Shown here piece after piece: positions 62,393-64,000 of a DNA stretch of 64,000 nt. This DNA comes from Desulfovibrio porci (GTDB taxonomy: Bacteria; Desulfobacterota; Desulfovibrionia; Desulfovibrionales; Desulfovibrionaceae). Each line of letters opens with the position of its first letter. Positions within the stretch are counted from its first letter, which is position 1. The position numbers and the translations under genes were made by a program. The notes beneath the pieces were generated by a model. It ran no database searches. It saw nothing but the letters and a program-made list of their open reading frames with translations, and had not been told where the DNA came from. The stretch lies in assembly GCF_009696265.1 (NCBI RefSeq), contig NZ_VUMH01000003.1, forward strand, positions 186,001 to 250,000. Direction: 5' to 3'.

Positions 62393-62656
62393 TCACTCCT
62401 GAGACAGAGGCGGGACGTCGCGGCGACGCCGTGGGGGTGGAACTGGATCATAGCCTGAACCGCCCCATGGATGGCAGCGAGCCAGACGCCGCAGCGCCAG
62501 CCAGCCGCCGCGCAGCACGCCGTGGCGCAGGATGGCCTCCACGGCATAGGCGGAACAGGTGGGATAAAAACGGCAGGCGGGGGGCAGCACGGGCGAGATG
62601 CAGCGCTGATAAATACGTATGGGTAAAACGCAAAGGCTGCGCAGCAGCATTTTCAT
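62393..62656 (-). CDS. yidD: membrane protein insertion efficiency factor YidD
   Basis: 87 residues from [22 protein letters not shown], with AAGG nine bases upstream. The family signature [45 protein letters not shown] is complete, with its three cysteines. An amphipathic N-terminal helix anchors it to the membrane. It aids YidC-dependent insertion. Conserved order rpmH-rnpA-yidD-yidC. Confidence 0.94.
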   Translation of the reverse strand: MKMLLRSLCVLPIRIYQRCISPVLPPACRFYPTCSAYAVEAILRHGVLRGGWLALRRLARCHPWGGSGYDPVPPPRRRRDVPPLSQE

Positions 62657-62768
62657 CACACCCCACCTTGGGCCGTCGCGCGCGGCAAGGCCCCGGCGTC
62701 TCCTGGGAAGACGCCCACCCACGGACCGGCCGACTCCGCGCCGGCACGGCCCATGGGGCGTTTTCGGT

Positions 62769-63155
62769 TCAATCGCATGCCGCAGCCGTCCGCCGGGGCC
62801 GGACTATCCGCCGCAGCAGAGGCAGAAATTCAGCGCTCACGCGGGAGAGGTCCAGCGCGTCTCCGCCGGCGTGTCGTTTCGCCACAGCCACCAGATCGGC
62901 ATGAGCCGGCAGGAGGTCGGAATGCAGACGAAAAAACTCACGCAGCAGGCGCTTGACACGATTGCGGACCACCGCATTGCCGACTTTGCGGGAAACAGCC
63001 ATGCCCGTGCGCGTCAACTCGCCGGCATGTTCTCGCGGAAGCACGAAAAGGAGGAAATGCTCGGTATGGTAACGTCTGCCGTGCTCATAACAGGCGGTAA
63101 ATTCCGCTCTGCGGCGAACACGGACATGCCGTGGAAAGCTCAGACGCGACACCAA
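62769..63155 (-). CDS. rnpA: ribonuclease P protein component
   Basis: Protein subunit that helps RNase P RNA cut the 5' leader of tRNA precursors. About 128 residues, basic. The RNR motif is seen as [24 protein letters not shown] near 53-76, and the N-terminal aromatic cleft as [12 protein letters not shown]. Start codon uncertain: TTG at 63155 or GTG one codon later (GGGGG five bases before). It begins about 40 nt after rpmH. Confidence 0.93.
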   Translation of the reverse strand: MVSRLSFPRHVRVRRRAEFTACYEHGRRYHTEHFLLFVLPREHAGELTRTGMAVSRKVGNAVVRNRVKRLLREFFRLHSDLLPAHADLVAVAKRHAGGDALDLSRVSAEFLPLLRRIVRPRRTAAACD

Positions 63156-63195
63156 AACCCCCGGCGTGCGGCAAGGGCGCTCATGCCCCCGGCTC

Positions 63196-63330
63196 TCAGG
63201 CGCTCAGGCGCTTGCGGCCCTTGGCGCGACGGCGGCGCAGAATGGCGCGGCCGCTGGGGGTGGCCATACGGGCGCGGAAACCGTGGGTACGGGCTCTTCT
63301 GATTTTACTGGGTTGATATGTTCTTTTCAT
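63196..63330 (-). CDS. rpmH: 50S ribosomal protein L34
   Basis: 44-residue protein: [20 protein letters not shown] followed by [24 protein letters not shown], the family's standard sequence. GGGAG lies seven bases upstream. It heads the rpmH-rnpA-yidD-yidC-jag-mnmE run and has a good promoter about 170 nt upstream. Confidence 0.97.
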   Translation of the reverse strand: MKRTYQPSKIRRARTHGFRARMATPSGRAILRRRRAKGRKRLSA

Positions 63331-63502
63331 GATTCTGCTCCCTTCTCTTTTTTATACGTCACACCCGCCGTGTCGGCGCGCCGGACGAACTGGCCGTCGG
63401 CCCGGAACAGGGGCGGACGTTGTGGGCTTTTCCGCTGTCGCGCGGGCACATGCCACAACGCAAAACAGTCTCCGCCCTGAACGTAAAATATATGGAAGAA
63501 GC

Positions 63503-63531
63503 TACATACACGCCCGCAGCCGCCCCGTCAA
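63503..63531 (-). promoter_or_regulatory. sigma-70-type promoter of the rpmH operon
   Basis: Minus-strand TTGACG (63526-63531) and TATGTA (63503-63508) with a 17-nt spacer. It gives a leader of about 165 nt before rpmH. The remaining gap (63331-63837) holds DnaA-like boxes but no gene I can support. Confidence 0.65.
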
Positions 63532-63702
63532 GCGCAATACGCATGGCAAGCCGTGAGATCCCGGCAGAGCAAGGCCGCCCGGCGCCTCCTGCAAAAAATC
63601 AGGCAAGATACAGTTGGCGACATGAAATTTTTGTTCGCCCGCAAGGAAGATAAACCTGCTCTGAAAAAGCGTGCTCTTGCCTCAGCCGTTGCAGAGAAAC
63701 CG

Positions 63703-63833
63703 CTTACGGATGAGGGAAGCAACCGGTTATCCACAACCGAACAAAAAGCCGCTGTCGCCATCCGTAAGAGCCAGCGGACTTGTCCACGGCTGGCGCGCGC
63801 AACAGGCGCGGGCGAAAAAGCATCGTGTCCACA
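63703..63833 (+). promoter_or_regulatory. DnaA-box cluster with inverted repeat
   Basis: A perfect DnaA box TTATCCACA at 63727-63735 and two weaker same-strand relatives, TTGTCCACG (63780-63788) and GTGTCCACA (63825-63833). The perfect box is enclosed by a 10-bp inverted repeat, CTTACGGATG (63703) and CATCCGTAAG (63759). rpmH-rnpA genes are near the origin in many bacteria, but dnaA is not visible and no AT-rich unwinding region is obvious. It may be a regulatory site only. Confidence 0.4.
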
Positions 63834-63837
63834 GGCC

Positions 63838-64000
63838 TAACGGGGCGTCGCCGGAGCCCTGGGGGCGACCGGGTCCACCGGCATGATCGGCAGGGGCACG
63901 GGCGAAGCCGACGCGGGCGCGGCTCCGCTGTATGGAGCGGCCTGTTTCGCCGAAGCGTCGGCACCCACTTTTGGCGTGTCCGGCGTGGCCTTGTCACGCC
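63838..64000 (-). CDS. C-terminal fragment of a proline/alanine-rich protein
   Basis: A frame entering from the right edge and ending in TAG, about 53 codons visible. Composition is proline, alanine, valine and serine (for example PVPLPIMPVDPVAPRAPATPR at the end), suggesting a disordered or periplasm-spanning tail. The other frames here are interrupted or lack such composition. No family can be named from this piece. Confidence 0.4.

Noticed and set aside
1..64000. CRISPR arrays, insertion sequences, prophage or toxin-antitoxin pairs
   Set aside because: No regularly spaced direct repeats, transposase, integrase or phage structural motifs were seen in any frame.

Overview
The window is high-GC bacterial chromosome (my impression is low-to-mid 60s % GC) and looks like a sulfate-reducing deltaproteobacterium of the family Desulfovibrionaceae, most likely an intestinal or host-associated Desulfovibrio. 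This is an inference from protein families and gene order: an adenosylcobalamin-dependent ribonucleotide reductase, a corrinoid-protein reactivase, a giant 2-hydroxyacyl-CoA dehydratase activase, CgeB-like glycosyltransferases, and the blocks thrS-infC-rpmI-rplT-pheS-pheT and rpmH-rnpA-yidD-yidC-jag-mnmE. No phage, plasmid, insertion sequence or CRISPR array is visible. Most of the DNA is housekeeping, with short intergenic repeats and a few accessory genes.

Layout. 1-2000: end of hisC, cmk, and a TPR protein with a sigma-54-type promoter and tandem upstream sites. 2-6.1 kb (minus): gmd-fcl for GDP-L-fucose, tRNA-Ala(CGC) with its own promoter and terminator, and a CgeB-like glycosyltransferase. 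6.2-12.1 kb: sodC with a Fur-like box, rlmE, yebC, ruvC, a secreted propeller-like protein, a secreted cyclophilin and a Bax-inhibitor-1 family membrane protein. 12.1-16.2 kb: rnr and murJ. 16.2-26.2 kb (minus): a YdjM-like membrane protein, a subclass B1 metallo-beta-lactamase closely resembling CcrA/CfiA, nrdJ, an Rsm22-like methyltransferase, a RACo-type reactivase and a chemoreceptor with CZB and PilZ domains. 26.4-36.5 kb: fliM with a sigma-54-type promoter, a fused GT2-GT61 glycosyltransferase, the 1403-residue activase, a methyltransferase, a zinc alcohol dehydrogenase and small ORFs.

36.6-50.4 kb (almost all minus): pgk, tkt, rpe and a MerR regulator, then pheT, a small secreted protein, pheS, rplT, rpmI, infC and thrS, followed by tRNA-Val(GAC) and trmFO. 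50.5-53.2 kb (plus): a small membrane protein, dut, argD and a DksA-type zinc-finger protein. 53.3-64 kb (minus): a PiT phosphate transporter with its DUF47 partner, then a long RNA-modification and membrane-insertion block: rluA-like, CofD-like, 3'-5' exonuclease, mnmE, jag, yidC, yidD, rnpA and rpmH. A promoter and DnaA-box-like sites lie upstream of rpmH.

The most notable non-coding signal is two families of structured intergenic repeats. R1 (four copies of about 105 nt) is a three-tier hairpin whose stems differ in sequence but keep their pairing. Every copy sits about 9-14 nt after a stop codon, always in the same orientation relative to the gene. R2 is a MITE-like unit with imperfect terminal inverted repeats: one full copy, one truncated copy and one solo end. 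The most notable gene is the metallo-beta-lactamase, which keeps all six zinc ligands.
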